Assembly: GCF_005503355.1 (NCBI RefSeq) | Contig: NZ_SCMK01000006.1 | Span: forward strand, 175,584 to 239,583 | Source of the DNA: Sphingomonas sp. 1F27F7B | Lineage (GTDB): Bacteria; Pseudomonadota; Alphaproteobacteria; Sphingomonadales; Sphingomonadaceae | Direction: 5' to 3' | Length of the DNA stretch: 64,000 nt | Shown here: positions 27,901 to 35,663 of the stretch, piece by piece | Numbering within the stretch: the stretch's first letter is position 1 | How the letters are laid out: every line of letters starts with the position of its first letter | The notes under the pieces: model-generated | The model's input: the letters and a program-made list of their open reading frames with translations, nothing else | Told to the model about the DNA's origin: nothing | Databases searched by the model: none | Translations under genes and position numbers: made by a program

Positions 27901-30900
27901 TGGCGGCAAGGTGACCGGGAACCTCGACATGGGCGACGGCAACGACACCGTGCTCACGCGCAACGGCGCCGCGCTCGACGTCAGCGGAACGGTGACCGGC
28001 GGCGGAGGCGCGGACGCCTATGGTCGGTCCTTCACCAGCAGCGGCACGTTCGATCTTGCCACCAACGCGATCCCGGCGGGTTTCGAGATGCATGGCGTCG
28101 AGGCGAGCGGCGCGAATACCGAAGTGACGGTTATGTCGGCGACGACCCAGAACAGGTCGCTGCGTATGCTCGGCGACGGCAAGATCACCAACAACGCCAA
28201 TTTCGATGTCGTCGATAACGAGAATGGCGACATATACGCCGCGATCGAGGTGGCCGACCCGCGCTACGAGGCGAAACTCGCCTTGGTGAACAACGGATCG
28301 ATCAAGGGCGAGGTCGCCGGTATCTTTTCCTTGAACACGCTGTCCAGCCTCACGAATACCGGCGCAATCGACACGCGCTATGACGGTGTCGCGGTCATCA
28401 ACGAATACGGCGCCTTCTCGCTGAACAATAGCGGCTCCATCTCCTCGGCCCAGGGCTATGGGTTGCGGGTCGGCAGCTATGGAATGGACGAGCACGGCCG
28501 CAGCATCGACGTAACGAACAGCGGTCAGATTACGGCCTCGAGCGACGGCAGCAATGCAGTCTACCTCGAAAGCGAGAGCGGCCTGGTGAAGCTGGCGAAC
28601 AGCGGCGCGATTCGCGCGGGCAGCGCATATGCCGGCGCCGCCGTGGCGATGGGTCAGCAGTATGACGTGGCCAATAGCGGCACGATCGAAGCGACCGGCC
28701 GGGGCGTTGCCGGCCTGCAGCTCACCTCCTTCGGCGGCGCCTTCGAAGAGGACTGCATCGATCAGCAGCCGGTACGGGTCGGCAAGCTGGTCAATAGCGG
28801 CCGGATCGCGGCCAATGGCGGCGGGAGCACCCAAGGCTCGTCGGCGGCCGTCGCCACCGGCGTCTTCGCGGCCCTGCTCGGCAACAACGGCATCGTCGGC
28901 ATGACCAACGCGGCGGGCGGTACGATCGAGGCTACCGGCGGCACATCGACTGCGCTGATGGTCGCCGGCCTGGACGACGAAGGCTATGGCAGCGCCGGCG
29001 TCGACGCTGCCTTGCGCCTGTTCGAGCTCGACAATCTCGGCATGATCCGGGGCGGAGCGGACACGGTTCTCCAGGACAACAGCAATTTCGATGCGGGCGG
29101 AGTCGACCTCCATGCGCCCGGCGGCGATGCGGCCGGAACCTATGTGATCGCGGGCGGCATCCAGACGCTGCATACCACCGACAGGATCCGCAACCTCGCC
29201 GGCGGCACGATCATCGGCAATGTCGACCTGGCCGATGGCGACGACCTGTTCGAGAATTACGGCACGCTCCAGGGCGACCTGCGCCTGGGCAGCGGAAACG
29301 ACACCTTCGTCTATGCCGCATCGGGCATCTTCACCGGCACTGCCTATGGCGGTGAGGGCAGGGATACGCTGCTCGTCGACGTGAATGGCGGCGGCTCGGT
29401 CAATTTCGACCAGTTCCGCGGCTTCGAGACGCTGAGCCAGCGCGGGGCCGGCGCGATCACCATCCGGGGCACCACCGATCTCGACACGCTCAGCATGGCG
29501 GGCTCGAACGTGACGGTCGCGGCCGGCACGCGCTTCCAGACCCAGAGCGCGACTGCGCTGATCGGTTCGGACGCGGCGGAATCGGTGACCGTCGCGGGTG
29601 CGATCGGCGGCGGCATCGCCATGGGCGGCGGCAACGACACCGTCACGCTCAATGCCGGCGGCGTGGTCGAGGGCAATATCGACCTCGGCGCGGGCGACGA
29701 CCGCCTTGTGCTTGCCGGCGGCACCGCTACCGGGCTGATCGACGGCGGCACCGGCATCGACACCGTGGCCTTCCAGATCGCCCAGGACACCAGCGACCTG
29801 CCCAATGTCGTCAACTTCGAGTCGCTCGACGTCTCGGGCAATGCCCGCCTGACGATCGGCATGAACCAGGACTTCGACACGGTAACGCTGCGCAACGGCG
29901 CCAGCCTGACGCTCAACCCGGGCGAGGGCGATCACCGCATCGGCAACATCATCGGCGACGACAGCGCACAGTCGGTGATCCTCAACACCGCGCTCACCGG
30001 CGGCGTGTCGCTGGGCGGCGGCGACGACACGCTGACCATGATCCTCAACGGCGCGCTTTCGGGCATGCTCGACGGCGGCGCGGGCAATGACGTGCTCAAC
30101 CTCAACCTGACGGGCGATTCCCGGATCGCCGGCGGGATCACCAGCTTCGAGACGATCAACGTCGCCGGCAGCGCGTCGCTGACGCTGGGCGGCACGATTG
30201 CCGCCGATCAGACGCTCAACTTCGACGAACACGACAACCTGCTGATCGTCGACGGCGGCTCGATCCTGGGCACGGTCAATGGCGGCGCCGGGCACGACGC
30301 GCTGGTGTTCAACACGCTCGCCGACCAGACCGCGACGCTGGCCACCGCCAAGATCCTCAACTTCGAGGACATCCTGGCGCGCGGCGCCGGCAACCTCGCG
30401 ATCAGCGGCAACGGCACCTACCAGAACATCACCGTGGACCAGGGCGACCTGACCATCGCGGCGGGCAGCTCCATCGCGGCCACGCAGACCAGCTTCGGCG
30501 CGGCGAACAACGTGCTGACCCTGGCGAGCGGCGCGATGCTGAGCGGCGCGATCGATGGCGGCGACGGCATCGATCGCCTGGTGCTCAACCAGGCGGCGAA
30601 CACCGTGCGCCAGCTGAGCAGCGTCAACGCCAGCGGCTTCGAACAGCTCGAATCGGGCGATGCCGGCGAACTGATCATCGATCGCAACGCCGGCTTCGAC
30701 GTCGTCGACCTGTTCGGCGCGAAGCTCACGGTCACGGCGGGCTCGACGCTCACCGTGCCGACGCTCGCGGGCAATGACGGTGCCAACAATCTCAACGTGC
30801 AGGGCACGCTGGCGGGCAATGTGGCGCTGGGCGCGGGCAATGACCGCCTCACCCTCGGCCGTGCCGGTGCGATCACCGGCATCGCGAGCGGCGGCACCGG

Positions 30901-32575
30901 CTATGACACGCTCGAGTTCGACACCCAGGGCACCTATGCCGCGCCGACCGCGTGGAACGGTCAGGGCTATACCGAATTCGAAGCGTTCAACGTCGCCGGC
31001 GGCGTGGTCTCGCTCACCGGGAACATTAGCTACGACACCGTCTCGGTCACTGGCGGCCGCCTGATCGGTCAGGCGGGCACCACCATCACCTCGGCCCAGA
31101 CCATCATCGTCAGCCGTGGCGCGACCTTCGGCAGCGCGGGCGCGGTGAATGCCAATATCGAAGTGCGCGGCACGCTGTCGCCGGGCGCCTCGCCGGGCAC
31201 GATGACGGTCAATGGCGACGTCCTGTTCACCAACGGCTCGAACCTGCTGCTCGAAATGGCGCCGACCGGCAGCGACCGCCTGAACATCTCCGGCGCGATG
31301 CGCATCCAGCCGGGGGCCACGCTGGACATCACCGGCATCCTCCAGTCCACGCCGGGCGGCGCGCTCGACCTTGTCGTGGCGCAAGGCGGGATCACCGGCG
31401 GCTTTACCACGATCAACAAGTCGGAGACGGTGTTCGGCTTCGTGGCGACGCGCGGCAACCGCATCCAGCTGGTCGGCGAGTTCCAGAACGACAATGCGTT
31501 CGGCGCCAATGTGCGCGATTCGATCCGCTATGCCAATGCCGTGCTGGGCGGCGGGCAGATGGTGCAGGCCTTCACCAACGCGCTGCCGGCGCTGGTCGAG
31601 ACCAACGGCGCGTCGCGTGCCGCCGGCTTTGCCCAGCTCAGCGCCGAGGCCTATGCCGCGGCCGACCAGGCGAGCATCGACAACGGCCTGGCCGTGGTCG
31701 ATGCGATGCGCACGCTGGAGAATGGCGGGAAGGGCCATGTCGGCTTCTACGGCTTCGCCCAGGGCCTGTATCAGGAGGGTGCGCTCCAGGGGAATGCCGG
31801 CACCGGCGCGCATGACTTGCGCAGCGACAGCCGCGGCCTGCTCGGCGGGTTCGGCTGGGGATTCTCCGAAACGGCGCGGGTGAGTGCCTTTGTCGGGACG
31901 CTCTCGACCAACCAGACGGTGGAGGGCCTGGCTGCCACCACCAAGCTGGAGGGCATGCAGATCGGTGTCTCGGCCAGTGCCGAGCTCGGCGGCCTCGCGC
32001 TGCGCGGCCTGGTCGCCTACGACCTGTCGCGGGCCAAGACCCGTCGCGCCGTTCCGGGCGGCACCGCCACGTCGCGCTACGACCTGGGCGGGTTCATCGC
32101 CGACATGTCGGCTGGCTATCAGGTGTCGCTGGGCTTAGCTCGCATCACGCCGCGCGTCGGCCTCACTTATGTCGAAGGCCGCCGCAACCACCTGACCGAG
32201 GGCGGTTCGGGCTTCGCGCTGGAGTTGGTCAAGAATGCCGGCAACGCGCTGTTCGGCGATGCCGCGCTGGGCATCAGCTTCGACCTGGGCGGCGTCACTC
32301 CCTGGGCAGAGGCGGGCATCCGCCATCAGTTCCAGGGCAATAACGGCCGGGCCAGCGCTTCCTATGCCGCGGCGGATGCGGGCGGCATGATGCTGGCACG
32401 GGGCGCGGAGCGCGGCGACACCATGGCGCATGTCGCGCTGGGCCTCACGGCTCCCGTGTCGAAGGGCATTCGCTTGAACCTGAGCTACACCGGAGAATAT
32501 GGCGCGGGCGTCGGCAACAAGTTTGGCGACGTCGCCCGTCACAGCGTGAATGCCGGCCTCTCGGTCGCGTTCTGA
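24935..32575 (+). CDS. Giant type Va autotransporter
   Basis: 2546 aa. A signal peptide of about 38 residues ends TAARA. The passenger of roughly 2200 residues is a repetitive beta-helix built of N-x-G-T-I and I-x-N-x-G turns, with many glycine/aspartate turns such as GGGNDTVTL, GAGDDRLVL and GGAGNDVLNL in its second half. Near the end, LSPGASPGTMTVNGD is typical of autotransporter passenger tails. The translocator barrel spans about residues 2262-2546 and ends in Phe (LSVAF), the outer-membrane targeting residue. It probably acts as an adhesin or aggregation factor at the cell surface. The preceding gap 24797-24934 holds the promoter; I could not define it. Confidence 0.92.
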   Translation: MARTALPTHIPPRAKGRAALFVSAATLAIALSSTAARAQCAGEGTQIVCAGTSAPFVMAVANGTVTVQPGATVGSQATEGAALRFDVGGRLIVDGGVFSQGPAVLLADTASLDVRIGRSGTLSGGNALRQDDDAGNYLSLDNNGLVRGTDGPAVRARASVLDLQNRRGGRIEGGVDVREAYGSNAGTIEAGDASAIRATYVDLDNSGTIANNSAAEATIAISGQGDIRNTGLIEARGAAPAISASDLSLRNKAGGVIRSAGGTAIRATGQAIIENAGQIGGDVVLGEAGDRFYQRIGGGMAGNLALGDGDDIFWREGNGAGLAAMPTGTLDGGEGVDTYGIRMTGSGTVAFGQLPTGFERYGLDLCGCNLAVTIAAENLTGALDVSGPGTVTNLASFTYAGSDAGLRITSYNEYNNGAPLTFVNRGTLSFTGVSTPENDAPTALIEAGDYNASFVNDTGGTINLSGEAQFGIRASGAGSADNAHGFVNRGTIRAEGRVDTAVEVSGSGYNSGTISNAAEGGTGLSLRSLYGTFLNDTGGVIRGDQAVFLQYGAALTNRGSIIGTGERAAVSGYNEQYYVSPKLINEGEIRAGTGAAVGINTGAQSGAQVANKGRIVGDVVLGGAGKDMVWLAEGSSVQGNVSTGAGDDKLVVDIRRLGQNGSVDTSGLVTGTVDMGAGNNVLQARAGESQTFSVLRANAAGFSGGTIYEAAGAGTVLTLQGPADGTGGHYSYDGLLRVAGDGRVVLDMNFNNGGYARPSIIVERDSTSSVFGEGGQGLDLVIAGAVNGGTAGIAVDATHARRVELFAQSGYIGITGGTALKTGAGTEVLISASSNLRKMGSAYGVLLEANGSRITNRASIWEDSKDASTGNFGLGVDLLNGVFTNDRGNLGIGRVSMQGTGIRMEGSEVHNSGDIVSAHGNAIEMVGWEGINRVVNTATGTIAGHVTSNTTGTAGAAIVGGYARDIVENAGTITGHVLLGGGNDLYVATGGKVTGNLDMGDGNDTVLTRNGAALDVSGTVTGGGGADAYGRSFTSSGTFDLATNAIPAGFEMHGVEASGANTEVTVMSATTQNRSLRMLGDGKITNNANFDVVDNENGDIYAAIEVADPRYEAKLALVNNGSIKGEVAGIFSLNTLSSLTNTGAIDTRYDGVAVINEYGAFSLNNSGSISSAQGYGLRVGSYGMDEHGRSIDVTNSGQITASSDGSNAVYLESESGLVKLANSGAIRAGSAYAGAAVAMGQQYDVANSGTIEATGRGVAGLQLTSFGGAFEEDCIDQQPVRVGKLVNSGRIAANGGGSTQGSSAAVATGVFAALLGNNGIVGMTNAAGGTIEATGGTSTALMVAGLDDEGYGSAGVDAALRLFELDNLGMIRGGADTVLQDNSNFDAGGVDLHAPGGDAAGTYVIAGGIQTLHTTDRIRNLAGGTIIGNVDLADGDDLFENYGTLQGDLRLGSGNDTFVYAASGIFTGTAYGGEGRDTLLVDVNGGGSVNFDQFRGFETLSQRGAGAITIRGTTDLDTLSMAGSNVTVAAGTRFQTQSATALIGSDAAESVTVAGAIGGGIAMGGGNDTVTLNAGGVVEGNIDLGAGDDRLVLAGGTATGLIDGGTGIDTVAFQIAQDTSDLPNVVNFESLDVSGNARLTIGMNQDFDTVTLRNGASLTLNPGEGDHRIGNIIGDDSAQSVILNTALTGGVSLGGGDDTLTMILNGALSGMLDGGAGNDVLNLNLTGDSRIAGGITSFETINVAGSASLTLGGTIAADQTLNFDEHDNLLIVDGGSILGTVNGGAGHDALVFNTLADQTATLATAKILNFEDILARGAGNLAISGNGTYQNITVDQGDLTIAAGSSIAATQTSFGAANNVLTLASGAMLSGAIDGGDGIDRLVLNQAANTVRQLSSVNASGFEQLESGDAGELIIDRNAGFDVVDLFGAKLTVTAGSTLTVPTLAGNDGANNLNVQGTLAGNVALGAGNDRLTLGRAGAITGIASGGTGYDTLEFDTQGTYAAPTAWNGQGYTEFEAFNVAGGVVSLTGNISYDTVSVTGGRLIGQAGTTITSAQTIIVSRGATFGSAGAVNANIEVRGTLSPGASPGTMTVNGDVLFTNGSNLLLEMAPTGSDRLNISGAMRIQPGATLDITGILQSTPGGALDLVVAQGGITGGFTTINKSETVFGFVATRGNRIQLVGEFQNDNAFGANVRDSIRYANAVLGGGQMVQAFTNALPALVETNGASRAAGFAQLSAEAYAAADQASIDNGLAVVDAMRTLENGGKGHVGFYGFAQGLYQEGALQGNAGTGAHDLRSDSRGLLGGFGWGFSETARVSAFVGTLSTNQTVEGLAATTKLEGMQIGVSASAELGGLALRGLVAYDLSRAKTRRAVPGGTATSRYDLGGFIADMSAGYQVSLGLARITPRVGLTYVEGRRNHLTEGGSGFALELVKNAGNALFGDAALGISFDLGGVTPWAEAGIRHQFQGNNGRASASYAAADAGGMMLARGAERGDTMAHVALGLTAPVSKGIRLNLSYTGEYGAGVGNKFGDVARHSVNAGLSVAF

Positions 32576-32629
32576 TCGCGCCGGCCGAGGCTCGAGCTCG
32601 TTTCCGACTGTCGAAGGGACATTTACCCG

Positions 32630-33031
32630 GTGCATTTCTTGTCGAAGCCGCTCCTCGTTGCCGCGCGGCCGCGTGCCGGATGGATCTGCTCGATCCTCGC
32701 CAGCGCCCTGTTGCTGGCCGATGCCCTGGTCATGCTGCTGGCGCCGGAGGTGCTGGCAGCTCCCCAGGCACATATCGGCTATCCGCCGGGCCAGCTTCCC
32801 TATCTGGCGGGAATCCTGATCCTCGGCGTCTGCGCGTTCCTTACCCGCAGGTTCGGGGCGATCGGCTGCGGCCTCCTCACTGCCTTTCTCGGCGGTGCGG
32901 TGGCTTGCCATGCGCGCATCGGCGAAGCGTTTTCCGCGCCGGTGCTGATCTGCGGCATCCTGGGGGTGCTGCTATGGGTCGGCTGGTTGCTGCGGGGGGC
33001 GGTGACGGAGGCACCCGTCACCGCCCGTTGA
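32630..33031 (+). CDS. DoxX-like small membrane protein
   Basis: 133 aa with four hydrophobic helices. The segment LPYLAGILILGVCAFLTRR, followed by AFLGGAVACHARIG, is the pattern of the DoxX-like family, small integral membrane proteins of unclear role. The start is GTG at 32630, with AAGGGAC upstream. It follows the autotransporter by 54 bp on the same strand. Confidence 0.8.
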   Translation: MHFLSKPLLVAARPRAGWICSILASALLLADALVMLLAPEVLAAPQAHIGYPPGQLPYLAGILILGVCAFLTRRFGAIGCGLLTAFLGGAVACHARIGEAFSAPVLICGILGVLLWVGWLLRGAVTEAPVTAR

Positions 33032-33066
33032 CGAACCGCTGATCGGGCGGCCCATCGCCCGCGGGT

Positions 33067-33651
33067 TCAGGCCTTGAGGCCCTTGGCCAGGTTGAGATGC
33101 GCGGTGACCGTCGGGATCAGCTTGGTCGCGAAATCCCGCAGCGGCTGCGGCACGTCCTTGTTGCCGATGGTCGCCTTCAGCGCATCGAGCGTCTTCTGGT
33201 GCGCGTCGACCTGGGCGGCGGCATAGGCCTTGTCGAATTCGGCGCCCTTCAGCGGCTTGAGCGAATCCAGCGCCTGCTGCTGGGCGGCCGTCAGCGCCGG
33301 GTCCGGCGTGATGGCGGGGGTAGCCGCGCTCGCCGCCGTCTTGAGCTTGGCGGTCGAATCGGTATGGGCCTTGATCATCGCGTCGGCGAATTTCTTGATC
33401 ATGGCGGACTGCGACTGGCCCTGGGCGAGCTTCGAGGTCTCGATCTCGAAGGCGTCGCTCGCTGCGGCGGCATTCGCGAAGCCCTGGCCGACGGATGCGG
33501 CGGGCGCCATGTCCATCCCGTTCGCCATCATCGAACCCTGGGTGTTGGTGGTGACAGTGGTCGTATCGGTGCTGGTGGTATCGGTCTTCGAACCACAGCC
33601 TGCGAGCGCGAGCCCGGCGGCGCCCAGCATCATCCAGCGAAGAACCTGCAT
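33067..33651 (-). CDS. DUF4142 lipoprotein, predicted EcfG general-stress regulon member
   Basis: 194 aa. The N-terminus MQVLRWMMLGAAGLALAGCG is a lipoprotein signal with lipobox LAGC. After a Thr-rich linker the DUF4142 domain (ferritin-like four-helix bundle) runs from about residue 50 to the end, with SDAFEIETSKLAQGQS and VDAHQKTLDALK. Function is unknown; the family is often stress-related. AGGAGGTAAGG precedes the ATG at 33651. An exact EcfG-type promoter lies upstream (33694-33718). Confidence 0.92.
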   Translation of the reverse strand: MQVLRWMMLGAAGLALAGCGSKTDTTSTDTTTVTTNTQGSMMANGMDMAPAASVGQGFANAAAASDAFEIETSKLAQGQSQSAMIKKFADAMIKAHTDSTAKLKTAASAATPAITPDPALTAAQQQALDSLKPLKGAEFDKAYAAAQVDAHQKTLDALKATIGNKDVPQPLRDFATKLIPTVTAHLNLAKGLKA

Positions 33652-33693
33652 CCTTACCTCCTGTTGGAGCCCCTCGTGCGGAGCTAGGGCGTG

Positions 33694-33718
33694 AACGCCT
33701 GCATCTATCGCCCGTTCC
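33694..33718 (-). promoter_or_regulatory. EcfG (extracytoplasmic sigma) promoter for the DUF4142 gene
   Basis: On the minus strand GGAAC (33718-33714) is followed after exactly 16 bases by CGTT (33697-33694). This matches the alphaproteobacterial general-stress sigma EcfG consensus GGAAC-N16/17-cGTT. The -10 element lies about 43 bp before the ATG at 33651. Confidence 0.75.
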
Positions 33719-33792
33719 GCCGAACCCTTTTGCCGAGGTGCGCGTTTGATGCCGCGCGCCGTGCGCTTCATCGCATGTGATGGGAGGATTGA

Positions 33793-34182
33793 ATGAGCAT
33801 CTTCGGCAGCATCATGGGCAAGATCTTCGGCCACAAGGCGGACGCCCCCGCCCCGAGCCCCGAACCCGCAACCGCAGAAGCGGAGGCCGCGCCGGCACCT
33901 GCGCCCGCGGAAGCCCCGACCCAGGTCGATGTCGGGGCAGTGCTTTCCTCGATGGCGGACATGAAGGGCGGCGGCGGCAACTACCAGACGTCGATCGTCG
34001 ACCTGCTCAAGCTGCTCGATCTCGACTCCAGCCTCGACGCGCGCAAGCAGCTCGCCGAAGAGCTGGACGTGCATGCCGGCGACGATGGCACCGCGGAGCA
34101 GAACATTGCCCTGCACCAGGCGGTGATGGCCAAGCTGGCGGAGAATGGCGGCGTGGTTCCCGACAGCCTGCGCGGGGGCTGA
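33793..34182 (+). CDS. DUF3597 domain-containing protein
   Basis: 129 aa. It begins MSIFGSIMGKIFGHKA, then has a Pro/Ala/Glu-rich linker (residues 18-45), then a helical C-terminal domain with SIVDLLKLLDLDSSLDARKQLAEEL, the DUF3597 signature. That domain is similar to small LysM-associated proteins; function is unknown. It is divergent from the DUF4142 stress gene, and GGGAGGA precedes the ATG. It converges with the amidotransferase-like gene. Confidence 0.9.
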   Translation: MSIFGSIMGKIFGHKADAPAPSPEPATAEAEAAPAPAPAEAPTQVDVGAVLSSMADMKGGGGNYQTSIVDLLKLLDLDSSLDARKQLAEELDVHAGDDGTAEQNIALHQAVMAKLAENGGVVPDSLRGG

Positions 34183-34197
34183 GCCCGCCCGGCCGGC

Positions 34198-34602
34198 TCA
34201 GGCGGCGATCGCCTCGCCGACAAAGCGGAAGAAGGCGCGGCTCTCCGGCCGGTGCGCGGCGTCCCATTCCGGATGCCATTGCACGGCGAGTACGGGTGCG
34301 CCGGCGGGCCGGGCCGAGAAGGCCTCGACCAGGCCATCGACCGCGGCATGGGCTTCGGGGCCCATGGCCACCCCCTCGTCGCCATAGCGGCGTGGCGCGA
34401 TGTTCGAACGCGAACCGGTGAGCAGCAGGCCGTCGAGCCGCGCGGCGAGCGATGCCGCGTCGAAGGTGCCGGCGACGGCGGGCACCAGCAGCACGGTGGC
34501 GCGGGATATCTCGGCCAGCGGGCGGATGAACCGTGTCGCCACTGCCTGGATCGGCCGGTCGGCGACTTCGTTGCAGCACAGCACGCCGATCAGCGGGCTC
34601 AT
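34198..34602 (-). CDS. Class I glutamine amidotransferase-like protein with internal deletion
   Basis: 134 aa against about 240-250 for the gamma-glutamyl-GABA hydrolase (peptidase C26) family. The N-terminal part (LIGVLCCNEV..., DGLLLTGSRSNIAPRRYGDEG) and the C-terminal part (VLAVQWHPEW with the His/Glu of the triad, ESRAFFRFVGEA) align to the family. The central segment of about 100 residues, including the nucleophile Cys of GVCRG, is absent without a frameshift. It should not hydrolyse glutamyl substrates and may be a decaying gene or a binding protein. Its ATG overlaps the stop of the serine acetyltransferase gene. Confidence 0.8.
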   Translation of the reverse strand: MSPLIGVLCCNEVADRPIQAVATRFIRPLAEISRATVLLVPAVAGTFDAASLAARLDGLLLTGSRSNIAPRRYGDEGVAMGPEAHAAVDGLVEAFSARPAGAPVLAVQWHPEWDAAHRPESRAFFRFVGEAIAA

Positions 34603-35567
34603 GCGCCATGCTCCGTCAGCCGTTCGGAGAGCGCGTTGCGCGCGGCCGGATCGAGCCGGATCGCCTCGGGCTGGGCCACCACGCTTTCGGGCGGCACATC
34701 GTCGAGCAGCCAAACATTGCCGCCGATCACGCTGCCGCACCCGATCGTCACCCGGCCCAATATGGTGGCGCCGGCATAGATGGTGACGCCGTCCTCGACG
34801 ATCGGATGCCGCGCGTGCCGGGTCCGCGGGCCGGTGGGCGCCAGCCCGAGGGGGCTGCGCGCACCCAGCGTGACGTGCTGGTAGAGGCGCACGCCCCGGC
34901 CGATGATCGCGGTCTCGCCGATCACCACGCCGGTGCCATGGTCGATGAAGAAGCTGGGGCCGATCGTGGCGCCGGGATGGATGTCGATGCCGGTGCGGGC
35001 ATTGGCCAGCTCGGAGATCACGCGCGCGACGATGACGGCGCCCAAGATGTGGAGCTGGTGCGCGATCCGGTGGTGCAGGATCGCGAGCGCGCCGGGATAG
35101 CTGATCAGTATCTCGTCGGTGCTGCGCGCGGCGGGATCGCCGACAAAGGCGGCTTCGACATCGGCGTCGACCAGCGTGCGGATATCCGCGAGCGTCGCGG
35201 CGAAGAGGCGGACGATCGCATCGGGCTGGTCGGGCTCGAAAGGCTGGTCGGACTCGGCCTGCCAATAGTCGAGCTCGCTGGCCACTTCCTCGCGCAGCAG
35301 CGCCAGGGCATCGCGCAGTTGAGCCGCGACGAAATCGTCCTCGCGGGCCGGGCCGCCGCGAAAGCCGCCCAGCCTGGCGGGGAAGAGCGCCGCCGACAGA
35401 TGCTCGACGACACGCGCCAGGCCGGAAGGGGACGGGAAGCGAGTCACGCTCCCGCGGTGCGGCTGCCGGGTCCGCCAGGCCGAGCGCACGGCGTTGAGCG
35501 CGGAGACGGTGTCCGCGATCTCGGCCGCAAAGGCGGGGGCGGGTGGGCTCGGGAGTGTCGAACGCAT
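34599..35567 (-). CDS. epsC: Serine O-acetyltransferase (EpsC/CysE type)
   Basis: 322 aa. It acetylates serine with acetyl-CoA, the first step of cysteine synthesis. An N-terminal helical region of about 170 residues precedes the left-handed beta-helix with hexapeptide repeats: GIDIHPGATIGPSFFIDHGT, then GVVIGETAIIGRGVRLYQHV. Catalytic His and Asp lie in the IDIHPGA and FIDHGTG segments. The EpsC form has the longer N-terminal domain seen here. The amidotransferase-like gene is translationally coupled behind it. Confidence 0.93.
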   Translation of the reverse strand: MRSTLPSPPAPAFAAEIADTVSALNAVRSAWRTRQPHRGSVTRFPSPSGLARVVEHLSAALFPARLGGFRGGPAREDDFVAAQLRDALALLREEVASELDYWQAESDQPFEPDQPDAIVRLFAATLADIRTLVDADVEAAFVGDPAARSTDEILISYPGALAILHHRIAHQLHILGAVIVARVISELANARTGIDIHPGATIGPSFFIDHGTGVVIGETAIIGRGVRLYQHVTLGARSPLGLAPTGPRTRHARHPIVEDGVTIYAGATILGRVTIGCGSVIGGNVWLLDDVPPESVVAQPEAIRLDPAARNALSERLTEHGA

Positions 35568-35663
35568 GGAAGCTGCCTCGTGCTGCGTGCGCGAAACATC
35601 CTCTGATTTGATAGGATTTTCAGCAAAGGAAATATTGGCCCGGGCGAAAGTCGGGAACCTCGG

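Noticed and set aside
24884..31813. A 2309-aa open frame on the minus strand opposite the autotransporter
   Set aside because: It follows the repetitive high-GC sense gene codon for codon, is rich in Arg/Ala/Asp/His and has no recognisable domain. The sense gene has a signal peptide, beta-helix and barrel, so the antisense frame is a shadow.
34198..34602. Frameshifted pseudogene of the amidotransferase
   Set aside because: Both conserved ends are in the same frame and no missing core was found in other frames nearby, so the deletion is internal and in frame rather than a frameshift.
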